Shown in pieces: positions 30,880 through 40,649 of a stretch of 64,000 nt of DNA. The stretch is from the NCBI GenBank assembly GCA_003577305.1, contig QEVL01000007.1, positions 225,226 to 289,225 on the forward strand. Reading direction: 5' to 3'. Made by a program: the position numbers and the translations under genes. The notes below the pieces were generated by a model. The model did no database searches and was not told the origin of the DNA. It saw only the letters and a list, made by a program, of their open reading frames with translations. This DNA is from Burkholderiales bacterium (lineage in GTDB: Bacteria > Pseudomonadota > Gammaproteobacteria > Burkholderiales > Burkholderiaceae_E). Each line of letters starts with the position of its first letter. The stretch's first letter is position 1.

Positions 30880-31962
30880 TCAGCCGGTGCAGGCAGCGAG
30901 CGTCGCGCGCAACTGCGCCTCGGCCACCGACTGAACGCGCGTCGCGCCGAACCGCTCGAGCAGCACGAACTCCGGCGTGCCCTGCCGCGCCTTCTTGTCG
31001 ACGCTCATCAGCTCGAGGTAGCGCTCGAACGGCCAGGCCGGGCCGCGCACCGGCAGGCCGGCAGCAGCGATCGTGCCGCGCAGACGCTCGAGCGACGGGG
31101 CGTCGAGCAGGCCCACGCGGCAGGACAGGTCGGCCGCCATCACCATGCCTGCGCCCACCGCTTCGCCGTGCAGCCAGTGGCCGTAACCGAGCCCCGCCTC
31201 GATCGCGTGGCCGAAGGTGTGGCCGAAATTGAGCGTGGCGCGCAATCCCGCCTCGCGCTCGTCGGCGGCCACCACCGCTGCCTTGATCTCGCACGACCGC
31301 CGGATCGCGTCGGCGAGCGCCGCGCCATCGCAGGCGCGCAGCGCCGCGAGGTCGCGCTCGAGCCGCTCGAGGTACGCCGGATCGGCGATCGCGCCGTGCT
31401 TGATCGTTTCGGCCAGTCCGGCGGACAGCTCGCGCGGCGGCAGCGTGCGCAAGGTGCCCACGTCGGCGAGCACCAGCTTCGGCTGGTGGAATGCGCCGAT
31501 CATGTTCTTGCCCAGCGGGTGATTGATCGCGGTCTTGCCGCCGACCGAGGAATCGACCTGCGCCAGCAGCGTGGTCGGCACCTGCACGAAGTCGACGCCG
31601 CGCTGGTAGACCGCGGCCGCGAAGCCGGTGAGGTCGCCGATCACCCCGCCGCCGAGCGCCACCAGCAGGCAGCGCCGGTCGAAGCGCTCGCGCAGCAGCC
31701 GCTCGAAGACGCGATCGAGCGACTCCCAATTCTTGTAGGCCTCGCCATCGGGAAGGCGGATCGACACGAGCGCCGCGGCGCCGGCCAGCGACGCGGCGAG
31801 CCGTGCCTCGTAGAGCCCGCCGACCGTATCGTTGGTGACCACCGCGACCTGCCGCCCCCGGGCGAGGCCGGCCAGCGCATCGTTGCCCGACAGCAGCCCG
31901 GGGCCGATCAGGATCGGATAGCTACGCTCGCCGAGCGGGATACGCAGTTCGCGGACAGTCAT
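30880..31962 (-). CDS. aroB: 3-dehydroquinate synthase
   Basis: The 360-residue enzyme has the NAD-binding '[20 protein letters not shown]', '[20 protein letters not shown]', and the zinc ligands in '[10 protein letters not shown]' and 'LHGEAV'. It makes the second intermediate of the shikimate route. It lies downstream of aroK with an 81-base gap. Confidence 0.97.
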   Translation of the reverse strand: MTVRELRIPLGERSYPILIGPGLLSGNDALAGLARGRQVAVVTNDTVGGLYEARLAASLAGAAALVSIRLPDGEAYKNWESLDRVFERLLRERFDRRCLLVALGGGVIGDLTGFAAAVYQRGVDFVQVPTTLLAQVDSSVGGKTAINHPLGKNMIGAFHQPKLVLADVGTLRTLPPRELSAGLAETIKHGAIADPAYLERLERDLAALRACDGAALADAIRRSCEIKAAVVAADEREAGLRATLNFGHTFGHAIEAGLGYGHWLHGEAVGAGMVMAADLSCRVGLLDAPSLERLRGTIAAAGLPVRGPAWPFERYLELMSVDKKARQGTPEFVLLERFGATRVQSVAEAQLRATLAACTG

Positions 31963-32043
31963 GCGGGATGCCGTGGGCCGGGTACGGAGCGAGGGCCGCC
32001 GGCACGGCCGCGGGCCGCCCCCTGGCCAGTTCCTGGCCAGCCC

Positions 32044-32616
32044 TCAGCCCGCCCGCGCCTCGGCCCGGATTTCCTCGGGAAGACGCCCGATTATATCGGT
32101 GACCAGCTGGTCCACCGGTGCGCGCGCACTGACCACTGTCAGGTGCGCGATCTCGCGATACAGCGGCTCGCGCAGTGCGAGCAGCTGCGCGAGCCGCTCG
32201 CGCGGATCCTCCGTCTGCAGCAGCGGTCGCGTGCGGTCGCGGCGCAGCCGCTGCCACAGGTCGGCGAGCGACGCCTGCAGGAAGATCACCAGCCCGCGCC
32301 CGGCGAGCAGGTGGCGGTTCTCCGCGCGCATCACCGCGCCGCCTCCGGTGGCGAGCACGATCGAGGGCAACCGGGTCAGTTCGTCGAGCAGCGCCGCCTC
32401 GCGGCGACGAAAACCCTCTTCGCCCTCGAGTTCGAACACGGTCGAGATCGGCACGCCGCAGCGCTCCTCGAGCACCTTGTCGGCGTCGACGAAACGGCGG
32501 TGCAGGCGTGTCGCGAGTCGCCGGCCGACGGTGGACTTGCCCGAGCCCATCATGCCCACCAGGACGATCGGCCGCGACGCGGCGCGAACGGGCGCCGCGT
32601 CGTGCGGTGGCATCAA
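32044..32616 (-). CDS. aroK: Shikimate kinase
   Basis: The 190-residue protein has the P-loop 'GMMGSGKSTVGRRLA', the shikimate-binding 'FVDADKVLE' and 'FRRREAALL', the Walker B-like 'VLATGGGAV' and the lid 'RDRTRPLL'. It phosphorylates shikimate. Two ATG codons lie at the start (32616 and 32613). The gene follows pilQ by 34 bases, so aroK-aroB-dgt may be read from the pil promoter. Confidence 0.96.
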   Translation of the reverse strand: MMPPHDAAPVRAASRPIVLVGMMGSGKSTVGRRLATRLHRRFVDADKVLEERCGVPISTVFELEGEEGFRRREAALLDELTRLPSIVLATGGGAVMRAENRHLLAGRGLVIFLQASLADLWQRLRRDRTRPLLQTEDPRERLAQLLALREPLYREIAHLTVVSARAPVDQLVTDIIGRLPEEIRAEARAG

Positions 32617-32650
32617 CGACGGCGCCGGCAGGCGCTGCCCGGCGTCGCCA

Positions 32651-34792
32651 TCAGCGCGCCATCGCGGTGTCGGTGACCACGCGCGGCGTGAGGAACACCA
32701 GCAGCTCGGTCCGGTTGTTGGTGCGGCTCGTGTTCTTGAACGCGTTTCCGATGACCGGCAGGTCGCCCAGCAGCGGCACCTTGTTGACGTTGTCGCGCTC
32801 GAACTGCTCGTAGATGCCGCCGATCACCACGGTGCCGCCGTTCTCGACCAGCACCTGCGTGTTCACGCGGCGGGTGTCGATCGCGAAGCCGGCCGGCGTG
32901 AGTTGCCCGACCGCGTCGCGATTGACCTCGACGGACATGATCACGTTGCCTTCGGGGGTGATCTGCGGCGTCACCTCGAGCTTCAGGTTGGCCTTGCGGA
33001 ACTGGATCGCGGTGGCTCCGCTCGAAGTCGCCTGCTGGTAGGGCAGCTCGGTGCCCTGCTCGATGATCGCCTTGCCCTGGTCGGCGGTGAGCACCCGCGG
33101 GCTCGACACCACCTTGCCGCGCTGGTCGGCTTCGAGGGCCGACAACTCCAGGTTCAGGAAGCGCGTCATGCTCGAGTTGAACAGGCTGATCGCGAAGGTC
33201 GACGGGTTGACGCCCGAGATGTTCGCCGCCGGCAGGTTCACGAAGTTCGTGTTGGCCAGCGCCGTGGTGCCCGCTCCCACCGCCCCGGGAAGCGGCGTCA
33301 GGTCGTGCACGCCCTCCAGGTTGCCCGAGATCGTTCCCTGGCCGGCGAAGCTCCCGGCACTGGCGTTGACGCGGTTGAAGCCCAGCCGCACGCCGAGGTT
33401 GCGCGAGAAGCGGTCGTCGGCCTCGACGATGCGCGCCTCGATCAGCACCTGCCGCACCGGCACGTCGACCTGCGCGATGATCTTGCGGACCTCCTCCAGA
33501 CGCGACGCCGTGTCCTGCACGAAGACCTTGTTGGTGCGCTCGTCGACGACGACGCTGCCGCGCTTGGAGAGCACGCGCTGCTTCTCGCTCGACAGCAGCT
33601 TGTGCAGCGCTTCGGCCTTCTGGTAGTTCAACTGGAAGGTCTCGGTGCGCAGCGGCTCGATGTCGGAGATCTGGGCGCGCGACTCCAGGTCGAGTTTCTC
33701 CTTGGCCGCGATCTCGTCGCTCGGCGCGACCATGATCACGTTGCCGTTCTTGCGCATGTCCAGGCCCTTGGACTGCAGGATGATGTCCAGCGCCTGGTCC
33801 CAGGGCACGTCCTTCAGGCGCAGCGTGAGGCTGCCCGCCACCGAGTCGCTGGTGACGATGTTCAGGTTCGTGAAGTCCGCGATCACCTGCAGCAGGGCGC
33901 GGACGTCGATGCTCTGGAAGTTCAGCGACAGCTTCTCGCCGCGGTACCCGGGCTGCATGCCGCGCGCAAGGCGCGTCGGATCGGGGCGCAGCGGCTTGAC
34001 CTCGACGACGAACTGCGTGTCGCTCTGGTAGGCGTTGTGCTCCCATTCGCCGTGCGGCTCGATCACCATCCGCGCGTTGTCGCCCTGCTGGAACGCGCGC
34101 ACCGCGGTGACCGGCGTGCCGAAGTCGCCGACGTCGAGCCGGCGGCGCAGGTTCTCGGGCAGGCTCGTGTTCAGGAAGTCGACGACGATCGTCTGTCCCT
34201 GCTGCCGGATGTCGACTCCGACGCCCGGATCCGAGAGATCGACGACTACCCGTCCCTCGCCGTCCTTGCCGCGGCGGAAGTCGACGTCTCGCAGCGAGTG
34301 CGTGCCCTTGCCGTCGGCCTTCGCGAAGCTGTAGGGCGCCTGCGCCGCCGCGGTGCCGGCGGCAGCCACCGGCTCGAGTGCGACGGTGAGCGTGTTGCCC
34401 TCGATCGACGTGTTGTAGCTCAACGGCCGCTTCAGGTTGAGCACCAGCCTGGCACGCTCGCCCGACTGCACGATCGCCACGCTGCGCACGTCGCCCTGCG
34501 GGAGTTCGAGCGAGTTCCGGCCGACACGGTTGTCCGTGTTGACGAAGTCGAACGCGATCCGCGGGGGATTCGATATCGAGAAGCCCGCCGGTGCCGTGGT
34601 CGGGGGGTTCCTCATCCCGATCCGCAGGTAGGTGGTGCTGCCCTGCTGCACGCTGCTCACCGATTCGATCGAGTTCGCCTGCGCGAACGCGGCGGGAGCG
34701 GCCAGCGTCGCGACGCAGGCGAGCAGCGCGGCTACGGCGGCGCGGGCGGTCGCGCGGGCGGCCGATCCCGCGTTGCGCAATGTCGTGGTCAT
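32651..34792 (-). CDS. pilQ: Type IV pilus secretin PilQ
   Basis: The 713-residue outer-membrane protein has a signal peptide ending near 'APAAFAQA', two AMIN domains, an STN domain ('SLNFQSIDVRALLQVIADFT'), N1 repeats ('RTNKVFVQDTASRLEEVRKI') and a C-terminal secretin domain ('ALEADQRGKVVSSPRVLT', 'RELLVFLTPRVV'-type end). It forms the pilus exit pore. Its ATG overlaps the pilP stop by four bases. Confidence 0.96.
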   Translation of the reverse strand: MTTTLRNAGSAARATARAAVAALLACVATLAAPAAFAQANSIESVSSVQQGSTTYLRIGMRNPPTTAPAGFSISNPPRIAFDFVNTDNRVGRNSLELPQGDVRSVAIVQSGERARLVLNLKRPLSYNTSIEGNTLTVALEPVAAAGTAAAQAPYSFAKADGKGTHSLRDVDFRRGKDGEGRVVVDLSDPGVGVDIRQQGQTIVVDFLNTSLPENLRRRLDVGDFGTPVTAVRAFQQGDNARMVIEPHGEWEHNAYQSDTQFVVEVKPLRPDPTRLARGMQPGYRGEKLSLNFQSIDVRALLQVIADFTNLNIVTSDSVAGSLTLRLKDVPWDQALDIILQSKGLDMRKNGNVIMVAPSDEIAAKEKLDLESRAQISDIEPLRTETFQLNYQKAEALHKLLSSEKQRVLSKRGSVVVDERTNKVFVQDTASRLEEVRKIIAQVDVPVRQVLIEARIVEADDRFSRNLGVRLGFNRVNASAGSFAGQGTISGNLEGVHDLTPLPGAVGAGTTALANTNFVNLPAANISGVNPSTFAISLFNSSMTRFLNLELSALEADQRGKVVSSPRVLTADQGKAIIEQGTELPYQQATSSGATAIQFRKANLKLEVTPQITPEGNVIMSVEVNRDAVGQLTPAGFAIDTRRVNTQVLVENGGTVVIGGIYEQFERDNVNKVPLLGDLPVIGNAFKNTSRTNNRTELLVFLTPRVVTDTAMAR

Positions 34793-35313
34793 TGGCTGCT
34801 CCCCTCTTGAAGCCGCAGTGTCGACTCTCGCCGGACCCAGTCGCCGGCAGCATCCTGGACGAGTTCCTGCAACTGGACCTCGTTCTCGCTGATGCGGGTG
34901 ATCTTTCCGAAATTCTGGCCGGCGTAGTTGCCTACGCTCGCCTGGTAGACCGTCTTGTCGACCTGCAGCAGCGCGTGGTTGCGCCTGCCGTTGTCCAGGT
35001 GGCCGACCATCCGGATCGTGTCGAGCGGGAACGCCTCGAGCGCCTCGCGGCGGCGATTCAGGTCCGGCTTCAGGCCGCTCGCGCCGGGCCGCTGCGGGCT
35101 CTCGATCATGCCCGCCAGTTTCTGCGGCGAGAACGGATCGACCTGCGCCTCGTCCTCGTAGCGGAACGGCGCGAAGCGCTTGGGCTCCTCGATGCGTTCC
35201 TGGATCGGCCTGGTGTTGGCGCGCACTTCCTGCATCCAGGCACGCAGCTCGCTCTGGTCACTCGAGCAGCCGGCCAGCGCGCACGCCGCGGCCAGCATCA
35301 GCAGGCGCTTCAT
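34789..35313 (-). CDS. pilP: Type IV pilus lipoprotein PilP
   Basis: The 174-residue protein has a lipoprotein signal with lipobox 'LAGC' at residues 13-16 and the PilP domain ('RYEDEAQVDPFSPQKL', 'VGNYAGQNFGKI'). PilP links the PilMNO inner-membrane platform to PilQ. Both ends overlap neighbours by four bases. Confidence 0.95.
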   Translation of the reverse strand: MKRLLMLAAACALAGCSSDQSELRAWMQEVRANTRPIQERIEEPKRFAPFRYEDEAQVDPFSPQKLAGMIESPQRPGASGLKPDLNRRREALEAFPLDTIRMVGHLDNGRRNHALLQVDKTVYQASVGNYAGQNFGKITRISENEVQLQELVQDAAGDWVRRESTLRLQEGSSQ

Positions 35314-36008
35314 CTCTTCGCCCCCTTCTTCGTCTGGGCCTTCGCCTCGGCCGCCAGTCGACGCTGCTCGGCGATCTCCTCGGCATCGAGGTAGCGGAAG
35401 GTCTTGGCGATCGCTTCCATCGTGAGCGGACCTGCTCCGCTCGCGGCCGCCTGGCGCTCGGGCAGCGTGATCTGCACGTTGTTCAGCGTGACGATCCTCG
35501 GCAGGTTGGCGATGTCGCTGGTGAACGAGCCGAAGTCGTGGTAGTTGCCCGAGAGCTTGATCGCGATCGGAAGCTCCGCGTAGTAGTCCCTCACCACGAC
35601 CTGTCCGGGCCTGAAGAGCTCGAACTGCAGCCCCCGGCCGACGCCCGCCTGGTTGATGTCCGAGAGCAGCGCGTCCATCTCGGCCTTGCTCGGCAGCTGC
35701 TTCTCGAGCTGGCTGACGTATTGCGACACCTGCTCCTTCTGCTGGCGCAGCACCTCGAGGTTCACCGCCTGCTTCATCTTGCCGGCGAACTCCTGCTTGA
35801 GCCGCTCCTCCTCGCGCACCTGGCCATCGAGCTCGTCGAGCTGTCCGCGCCAGTACGAGGCCCAGGCGATCGCCAGCACTGCGGCGACCAGCCCTGCGAG
35901 CAGCGCTGCCTTCGGCACCGTGGGCCACAGCCCGGGGTGGCGGCCCTGCAGCCCGGCGAACTGGGCTCCGAGGCTGCCGAAGTCGATCTTCGGATTGAAC
36001 TTGCTCAT
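35310..36008 (-). CDS. pilO: Type IV pilus inner-membrane protein PilO
   Basis: The 232-residue protein has one membrane helix around residues 34-50, a coiled-coil stretch ('EEERLKQEFAGKMKQAV') and the ferredoxin-like PilO domain ('LSGNYHDFGSFTSDIANLPRI'). It pairs with PilN. The start is ATG 36008, since upstream codons carry no homology. Confidence 0.95.
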   Translation of the reverse strand: MSKFNPKIDFGSLGAQFAGLQGRHPGLWPTVPKAALLAGLVAAVLAIAWASYWRGQLDELDGQVREEERLKQEFAGKMKQAVNLEVLRQQKEQVSQYVSQLEKQLPSKAEMDALLSDINQAGVGRGLQFELFRPGQVVVRDYYAELPIAIKLSGNYHDFGSFTSDIANLPRIVTLNNVQITLPERQAAASGAGPLTMEAIAKTFRYLDAEEIAEQRRLAAEAKAQTKKGAKR

Positions 36009-36012
36009 CGCG

Positions 36013-36663
36013 TCACCTGTTCGCCGCCGCACCGGCTGCCGCCAGCGTGGCCGGCGCAGCGGTGGTCCTGGGCGCCCGCTGCTGCGGGTCGGTCGTCTTG
36101 ATCAGCGCGTTCAGCGAGAACTCGAAGACGCGCCGCGCGTCCTTGTCCTTCGATCCCGGCGTCCCTCCGATGCGCGCCGCCTTGATCTCGACGAGCTCGG
36201 GGCGCTCGAGCCACGGCGTGTTGTTGGCCAGGTTGCGCAGCAGCTCCGAGACACGCTCGTTCGACTGCGCATAGCCGGCCAGCGTGATCTTGCGCTCGTC
36301 CTGGCGCATCGTCTTCAGGTGGATGCCGTCGGGCGTGTGCTTGACCAGTTCGTCCATCAGGTGAACCGGAATCGTCCGGTTGGTCTGCAGCGTCTCGACC
36401 GCGTACTGCCGCGCGCGCAGCGCTTCGATCTCGGCGCGCAGCGAGGCGATCTCCTTGATCTGCTCGTCGAGCTTCGCGTTCTCGGCGCGAATGAAGTCGT
36501 TGCGCGCGCGCTGCGCGTCGATCCTCTGGTCGATCGCCAGCGCGACGACCACCGCGGCGGCGGCCGCGCCGATGCCGACGAGTGCGATCAGGCCGACGAA
36601 ATCCTTCTTGCGCCGCTCGCGGCGCATCTCCCGGTGCGGGAGCAGGTTGATGCGCATGCTCAT
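36013..36663 (-). CDS. pilN: Type IV pilus inner-membrane protein PilN
   Basis: The 216-residue protein begins 'MSMRINLLPHREMRRERRKK', the conserved PilN cytoplasmic tip that binds PilM, followed by a membrane helix and a coiled coil. The C-terminal 25 residues are Ala/Thr-rich. Its ATG overlaps the pilM stop as ATGA. Confidence 0.95.
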   Translation of the reverse strand: MSMRINLLPHREMRRERRKKDFVGLIALVGIGAAAAAVVVALAIDQRIDAQRARNDFIRAENAKLDEQIKEIASLRAEIEALRARQYAVETLQTNRTIPVHLMDELVKHTPDGIHLKTMRQDERKITLAGYAQSNERVSELLRNLANNTPWLERPELVEIKAARIGGTPGSKDKDARRVFEFSLNALIKTTDPQQRAPRTTAAPATLAAAGAAANR

Positions 36664-37742
36664 GCGTCGAACCTCCGCATCGCCAGGCCGGTGGCCACCA
36701 GCAACGACGGCGCGTCGCTGCGCAGCTGGCGCTCGCGCACCGTACCGGCCAGCTCCATGCCCTGGAACGGACTGAGGAGCTCGGCGGGCACCTGGGTGCG
36801 CTGCGCAACCGCCTCGGCCAGGCCCGGCACCACCGACGAGCCGCCGGCGAGGTAGATCTGGTCGACTCTCGTGTACGGCGTCGAGGTGAAGAAGAACTGC
36901 AGCGCGCGGCCGATGTCGGTGGCCGCCTGTTCGACGAACGGCTGCAGCAGGTCGCGCTGGTAGTTGTCGGGCAGGTCTCCGGTGCGCTTCTTGATCTCGG
37001 CCTCCTCGGGCGTGAGGCCGTACAGGCGCACCAGGTCCTGGGTGAGTTGCTGGCCGCCGAAGACCTGCTCGCGCTCGAAGATCGTCTGGCGGTTGAGCAC
37101 GACCGTCAGGTAGGTCATCGTCTGGCCGATCGAGAACACCGCGATGATCTGCCCCTGTCCCTTGTTCGGCAGGAACTCGACCACGTGGTCGACCGCGGTG
37201 CGCAGCGCATAGGGTTCGACGTCCATCACCACCGGGCGCAGCCCGGCCATCTCGGCCACCGCCACCCGGTCGTCCACCTTCTCCTTGCGCGATGCAGCCA
37301 GCAGTACGTCGACTTCGTCGTCTGCACCGGCAGCGGGGCCGAGCACCTGGAAGTCGAGATTGACTTCCTCGATCGGGAACGGGATGTACTGGCTCGCCTC
37401 GGTTTCGACCTGGATTTCGTAGTCTTCCTCGCGCAGGCCGGCGGGCAGCATGATCTTCTTGGTGATCACGGCTCCCGACGGAAGCGCGAGCGCGGCCTCG
37501 CGCGCCCGGCTGCCGCACTTGCGCAATGCACGCTGCAGGGCGTCGGCAACCGCCTCGGCCTTCTCGATGTTGCCGTCGACGATCGCGCCGCGCTCGAGCG
37601 GTTCGATCGCATAGCGTTCGAGACGCATCGATGCGCGCTGGCCTTTCTGCAGTTCGACCACTTTCACGCTCGATGCGCTCAGGTCGATGCCGACCAGCGG
37701 TGGAGCGGCCCGGCGAAACAGACTCGATGGATTCACCGCCAC
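36660..37742 (-). CDS. pilM: Type IV pilus assembly ATPase-like protein PilM
   Basis: The 360-residue actin-like protein has 'LVGIDLSASSVKVVEL', 'LPSGAVITKKIMLPAGL', 'FSIGQTMTYL' and 'YLAGGSSVVPGLAEAV'. It is the cytoplasmic anchor of the PilMNOP complex. GTG 37742 is preferred because GAGG lies six bases upstream; GTG 37736 is the alternative. It is the first gene of pilMNOPQ. Confidence 0.93.
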   Translation of the reverse strand: MAVNPSSLFRRAAPPLVGIDLSASSVKVVELQKGQRASMRLERYAIEPLERGAIVDGNIEKAEAVADALQRALRKCGSRAREAALALPSGAVITKKIMLPAGLREEDYEIQVETEASQYIPFPIEEVNLDFQVLGPAAGADDEVDVLLAASRKEKVDDRVAVAEMAGLRPVVMDVEPYALRTAVDHVVEFLPNKGQGQIIAVFSIGQTMTYLTVVLNRQTIFEREQVFGGQQLTQDLVRLYGLTPEEAEIKKRTGDLPDNYQRDLLQPFVEQAATDIGRALQFFFTSTPYTRVDQIYLAGGSSVVPGLAEAVAQRTQVPAELLSPFQGMELAGTVRERQLRSDAPSLLVATGLAMRRFDA

Positions 37743-37761
37743 GGGGTGCCTCGGCTCTAAA

Positions 37762-37784
37762 AAATCCTTAATATCTAAGGATTT
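37762..37784. repeat. Perfect inverted repeat in the pilM leader
   Basis: AAATCCTTA (37762-37770) and TAAGGATTT (37776-37784) are exact reverse complements around a 5-base centre. On the pilM strand the repeat lies 20 bases before the start codon and is followed by a T-run. It could be an operator or an mRNA hairpin. Its AT-rich make-up stands out from the surroundings. Confidence 0.7.
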
Positions 37785-37788
37785 ACGG

Positions 37789-37817
37789 ATTATTTCTACA
37801 AATTGCTTTAGATGCAA
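37789..37817 (-). promoter_or_regulatory. Candidate sigma70-type promoter of pilMNOPQ
   Basis: On the minus strand TTGCAT (37812-37817) and AATAAT (37789-37794) are 17 bases apart, a good sigma70 arrangement. The implied start lies at the edge of the inverted repeat at 37762-37784, so the repeat would fall at the promoter's start or in the leader. Confidence 0.5.
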
Positions 37818-38074
37818 GCGGCAAGCTCGATTTAATGTAAAGCCTTTTCCGGGCGGCTTGGCATCCGTCCGGCTCCATCCGTCGCACTGCATCGACCATC
37901 CGGCAGGATCGAGCCGGCGGCAGGGTATCGGCGGTTGATCGCAGCAGTCGTGCGGCGCCGGCAGGCACGCGCGGGCCGACCGCGGCGTGCACGCGCGCCC
38001 GGACCGGGCGCATGCGTCCGATGCGTATAAAATCCGCCCACAGCAACGCGGGCACCGAGCCCGCGGATGCGCGC

Positions 38075-40417
38075 ATGACCGCCACGACGAAACGCCGCTC
38101 GCGCAACAAGCCCGCCACGCAGGCGAACTGGATTCGCCTCGGCCTGGCCGTACTCGCGATTCCGTTGGTGGCTGCGGTGGCCGGCGGCCTGCTCGTCACG
38201 CTCGCGCTGGTGCTGCTCAACGACCGGCTGCCCCCGCTCGACGCGATGCTCGACTACCGGCCGCGCATGCCGTTGCGGGTGTACACCGCCGATGGCCAGC
38301 TGATCGGTGAATTCGGCGAGGAGCGCCGCACGTTCGTGCATATCGAGGACGTGCCGCAAGTCGTGAAGAACGCGGTGCTGGCGGCCGAAGACGCACGCTT
38401 TTTCGAGCACATGGGCGTCGATCCGATCGGCGTGGCGCGCGCCGCGCTGGTCAACCTGGTCGCCGGCGGCACCGAGCAGGGTGCGAGCACGATCACGATG
38501 CAGCTGGCGCGCGAGTTCTTCCTCTCGTCCGAGCGCACCTATACCCGAAAGATCGTCGAAGTCCTGCTGGCGCTGCGCATCGAGGACAACCTGACGAAGG
38601 AACAGATCTTCGAGCTGTACCTGAACCAGATCTACCTCGGCAAGCGCTCGTACGGGTTCGCCGCGGCCTCGCAGACCTATTTCGGCAAGCCGCTGTCGAA
38701 GCTCGGGGCCGCCGAGGCGGCAGTGCTCGCCGGACTGCCGAAGGCCCCGTCGCGCTTCAATCCGATGGTGAATCCGAAGCGTGCGATCGAACGGCAGCGA
38801 TACATCCTCGGGCGCATGCGCGACAACGGCTTTCTCTCCGACGACGAATACCGCGCGGCGCTCGCGCAGCCGCTCTCGTTCATGCCGGCGCACGCCGACT
38901 ATCCGGTGCACGCGCCCTACGTGGCGGAGCTCGCGCGGCAGCTGGCCTTCGAGTTGTATCGCGAGCAGATCTATTCGGCGGGGCTGAAGATCTACACGAC
39001 GATCCTCGCCGCCGACCAGCGCTCGGCCAACGAGGCGCTCGAGCAGGGCGTGCTCGACTACGACCGGCGGCACGGTTTCCGCGGGCCCGAGCGCATGCTC
39101 GACCTGCCGGCCGGCGAGGCGGCGGCCGAGGACGCGGTGGAGGCCTCGATCGGCGACAACAGCGACGTCGGCCGCTTCCTCGCGGCGGTCGTGCTCTCGG
39201 CCGACCCGAAGCGGGTAGTGGTCTCGCGCGGCCGCGGCAGCTCGATCGAGATCACCGGCGAGGGGCTGAAGTTCGTCGCACGGGCGCTCGCCGAACGCGC
39301 GCCGGCGGCGCGCAAGCTGCGGCGCGGTGCGGTCGTGCGCATCGTCGAGACCGGCAAGGGCGGATACGCGATCGCCCAGTTGCCCGAAGTGCAGGCCGCG
39401 CTGGTCGCGCTGAACACCCACGACGGTTCGGTCCGGGCGCTGGTCGGCGGCTTCGACTTCGAGCGCAACAAGTTCAATCGGGTCACGCAGGCCTGGCGCC
39501 AGCCCGGTTCGAGTTTCAAGCCGTTCATCTACTCGGCGGCGCTCGAGAAGGGTTTCATGACCAGCACGGTGATCAACGACGCCCCGGTGCTGATCGACCC
39601 GGCACGCACCGGCGGACAGCTCTGGGACCCGAAGAACTACGACGGCAAGTTCGAAGGGCCGATGCGCATGCGTACCGCGCTGGCGAAGTCGAAGAACATG
39701 GTCTCGATCCGCCTGCTCGAAGCGATCGGCCCGCAGTATGCGCAGGACTACGTGACCCGCTTCGGCTTCGACCCCGAACGGATTCCGCCGTTCCTCACGA
39801 TGGCGCTCGGCGCCGGCTCGGTCACGCCCTGGCAGATGGCCCGGGCGATCACCGTCTTCGCGAACGGCGGCTACCGGATCGAACCCTACCTGGTTGCACG
39901 CATCACCGACATCAACGGCCGTCTTCTGGCCAGCGCGCAGCCCGGACAGGCCGGCGACGAATCGTTGCGCGCGATCGACGCGCGCAACGCGTTCCTGATG
40001 GACAGCATGCTGCGCGACGTGGTGCGCGTGGGCACGGCGACGCGCGCACGGGTGCTCAAGCGAAACGACATCGCCGGCAAGACCGGAACCACCAACGACT
40101 CGATCGATGCCTGGTTCGCCGGGTACAACCCGGACATCTCCGCGGTCGCCTGGGTCGGGTTCGACCAGCCGCACAAGCTGGGCGACCGCGAGACCGGCGG
40201 CGGGCTGGCGCTGCCGATCTGGATCAACTACATGGCGACTGCGCTGCGGGGCGTGTCCGAGGAACCGACGCAGCCCCCGCCCGGCGTGGTGCAGATCGAC
40301 GGCGACTACTACTACGCCGAAACGGTCCCGGGGCAGGGCATCGCCTCGCTCGGCGTCGCCGAAGACGGCGTGGCGGCAGGGGCCGACGCCGACCTGATCC
40401 GCAACCAGGTGTTCTGA
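38075..40417 (+). CDS. mrcA: Penicillin-binding protein 1A
   Basis: The 780-residue protein has a membrane anchor (residues 25-50), a GT51 transglycosylase domain ('AAEDARFFEHMGVDPIG', 'EQGASTITMQLARE', 'IYLGKRSYGFAAASQTYFG') and a transpeptidase domain with 'GSSFKPF' (SxxK), 'SKNM' (SxN) and 'GKTGTT' (KTG). It polymerises and cross-links peptidoglycan. It is divergent from pilM, as in other proteobacteria. ATG 38075 fits the short cytoplasmic tail. Confidence 0.96.
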   Translation: MTATTKRRSRNKPATQANWIRLGLAVLAIPLVAAVAGGLLVTLALVLLNDRLPPLDAMLDYRPRMPLRVYTADGQLIGEFGEERRTFVHIEDVPQVVKNAVLAAEDARFFEHMGVDPIGVARAALVNLVAGGTEQGASTITMQLAREFFLSSERTYTRKIVEVLLALRIEDNLTKEQIFELYLNQIYLGKRSYGFAAASQTYFGKPLSKLGAAEAAVLAGLPKAPSRFNPMVNPKRAIERQRYILGRMRDNGFLSDDEYRAALAQPLSFMPAHADYPVHAPYVAELARQLAFELYREQIYSAGLKIYTTILAADQRSANEALEQGVLDYDRRHGFRGPERMLDLPAGEAAAEDAVEASIGDNSDVGRFLAAVVLSADPKRVVVSRGRGSSIEITGEGLKFVARALAERAPAARKLRRGAVVRIVETGKGGYAIAQLPEVQAALVALNTHDGSVRALVGGFDFERNKFNRVTQAWRQPGSSFKPFIYSAALEKGFMTSTVINDAPVLIDPARTGGQLWDPKNYDGKFEGPMRMRTALAKSKNMVSIRLLEAIGPQYAQDYVTRFGFDPERIPPFLTMALGAGSVTPWQMARAITVFANGGYRIEPYLVARITDINGRLLASAQPGQAGDESLRAIDARNAFLMDSMLRDVVRVGTATRARVLKRNDIAGKTGTTNDSIDAWFAGYNPDISAVAWVGFDQPHKLGDRETGGGLALPIWINYMATALRGVSEEPTQPPPGVVQIDGDYYYAETVPGQGIASLGVAEDGVAAGADADLIRNQVF

Positions 40418-40627
40418 GTGCGCGTCACCGGCCAGCGCGTCGAGCGCGCAACCCCGCGCCTGCAGCCGCCGGCACGGCTGGCCGCACGGGTCGCGGCCGC
40501 CGTGCTGATCGCGCTGCTGGCCGCCTGCGGCCAGCGTGGGCCGCTGTACCTGCCCGACTCCCAGCCGAAGAAGAAGCCCGCTGCGAGCCCGCTGGCGCCT
40601 GCGCTCGCCCCGGTGCCGCGCCACTGA
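40418..40627 (+). CDS. lptM: LPS translocon maturation lipoprotein LptM
   Basis: The 69-residue protein has a signal ending in the lipobox 'LLAAC' followed by 'GQRGPLYLPD', the LptM (YifL) hallmark. LptM helps the LptD-LptE complex mature. GTG 40418 directly follows the mrcA stop. The gene precedes lysA, its usual neighbour. Confidence 0.85.
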   Translation: MRVTGQRVERATPRLQPPARLAARVAAAVLIALLAACGQRGPLYLPDSQPKKKPAASPLAPALAPVPRH

Positions 40628-40649
40628 TCCCCACCCGCCCCCGATCCCG

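Larger units (their letters stand above)
37743..38074. other. Divergent pilM-mrcA intergenic region
   Basis: The 332-base gap contains the pilM promoter candidate and inverted repeat in its AT-rich left third. The right two thirds are GC-rich with no gene. A TATAAA at 38026-38031 is a likely -10 element for mrcA, 44 bases before its ATG, although no clear -35 element precedes it. Confidence 0.5.

Noticed and set aside
29755..32676. 973-codon plus-strand open frame opposite dgt, aroB and aroK
   Set aside because: It is antisense to three conserved enzymes and has no recognisable domain.
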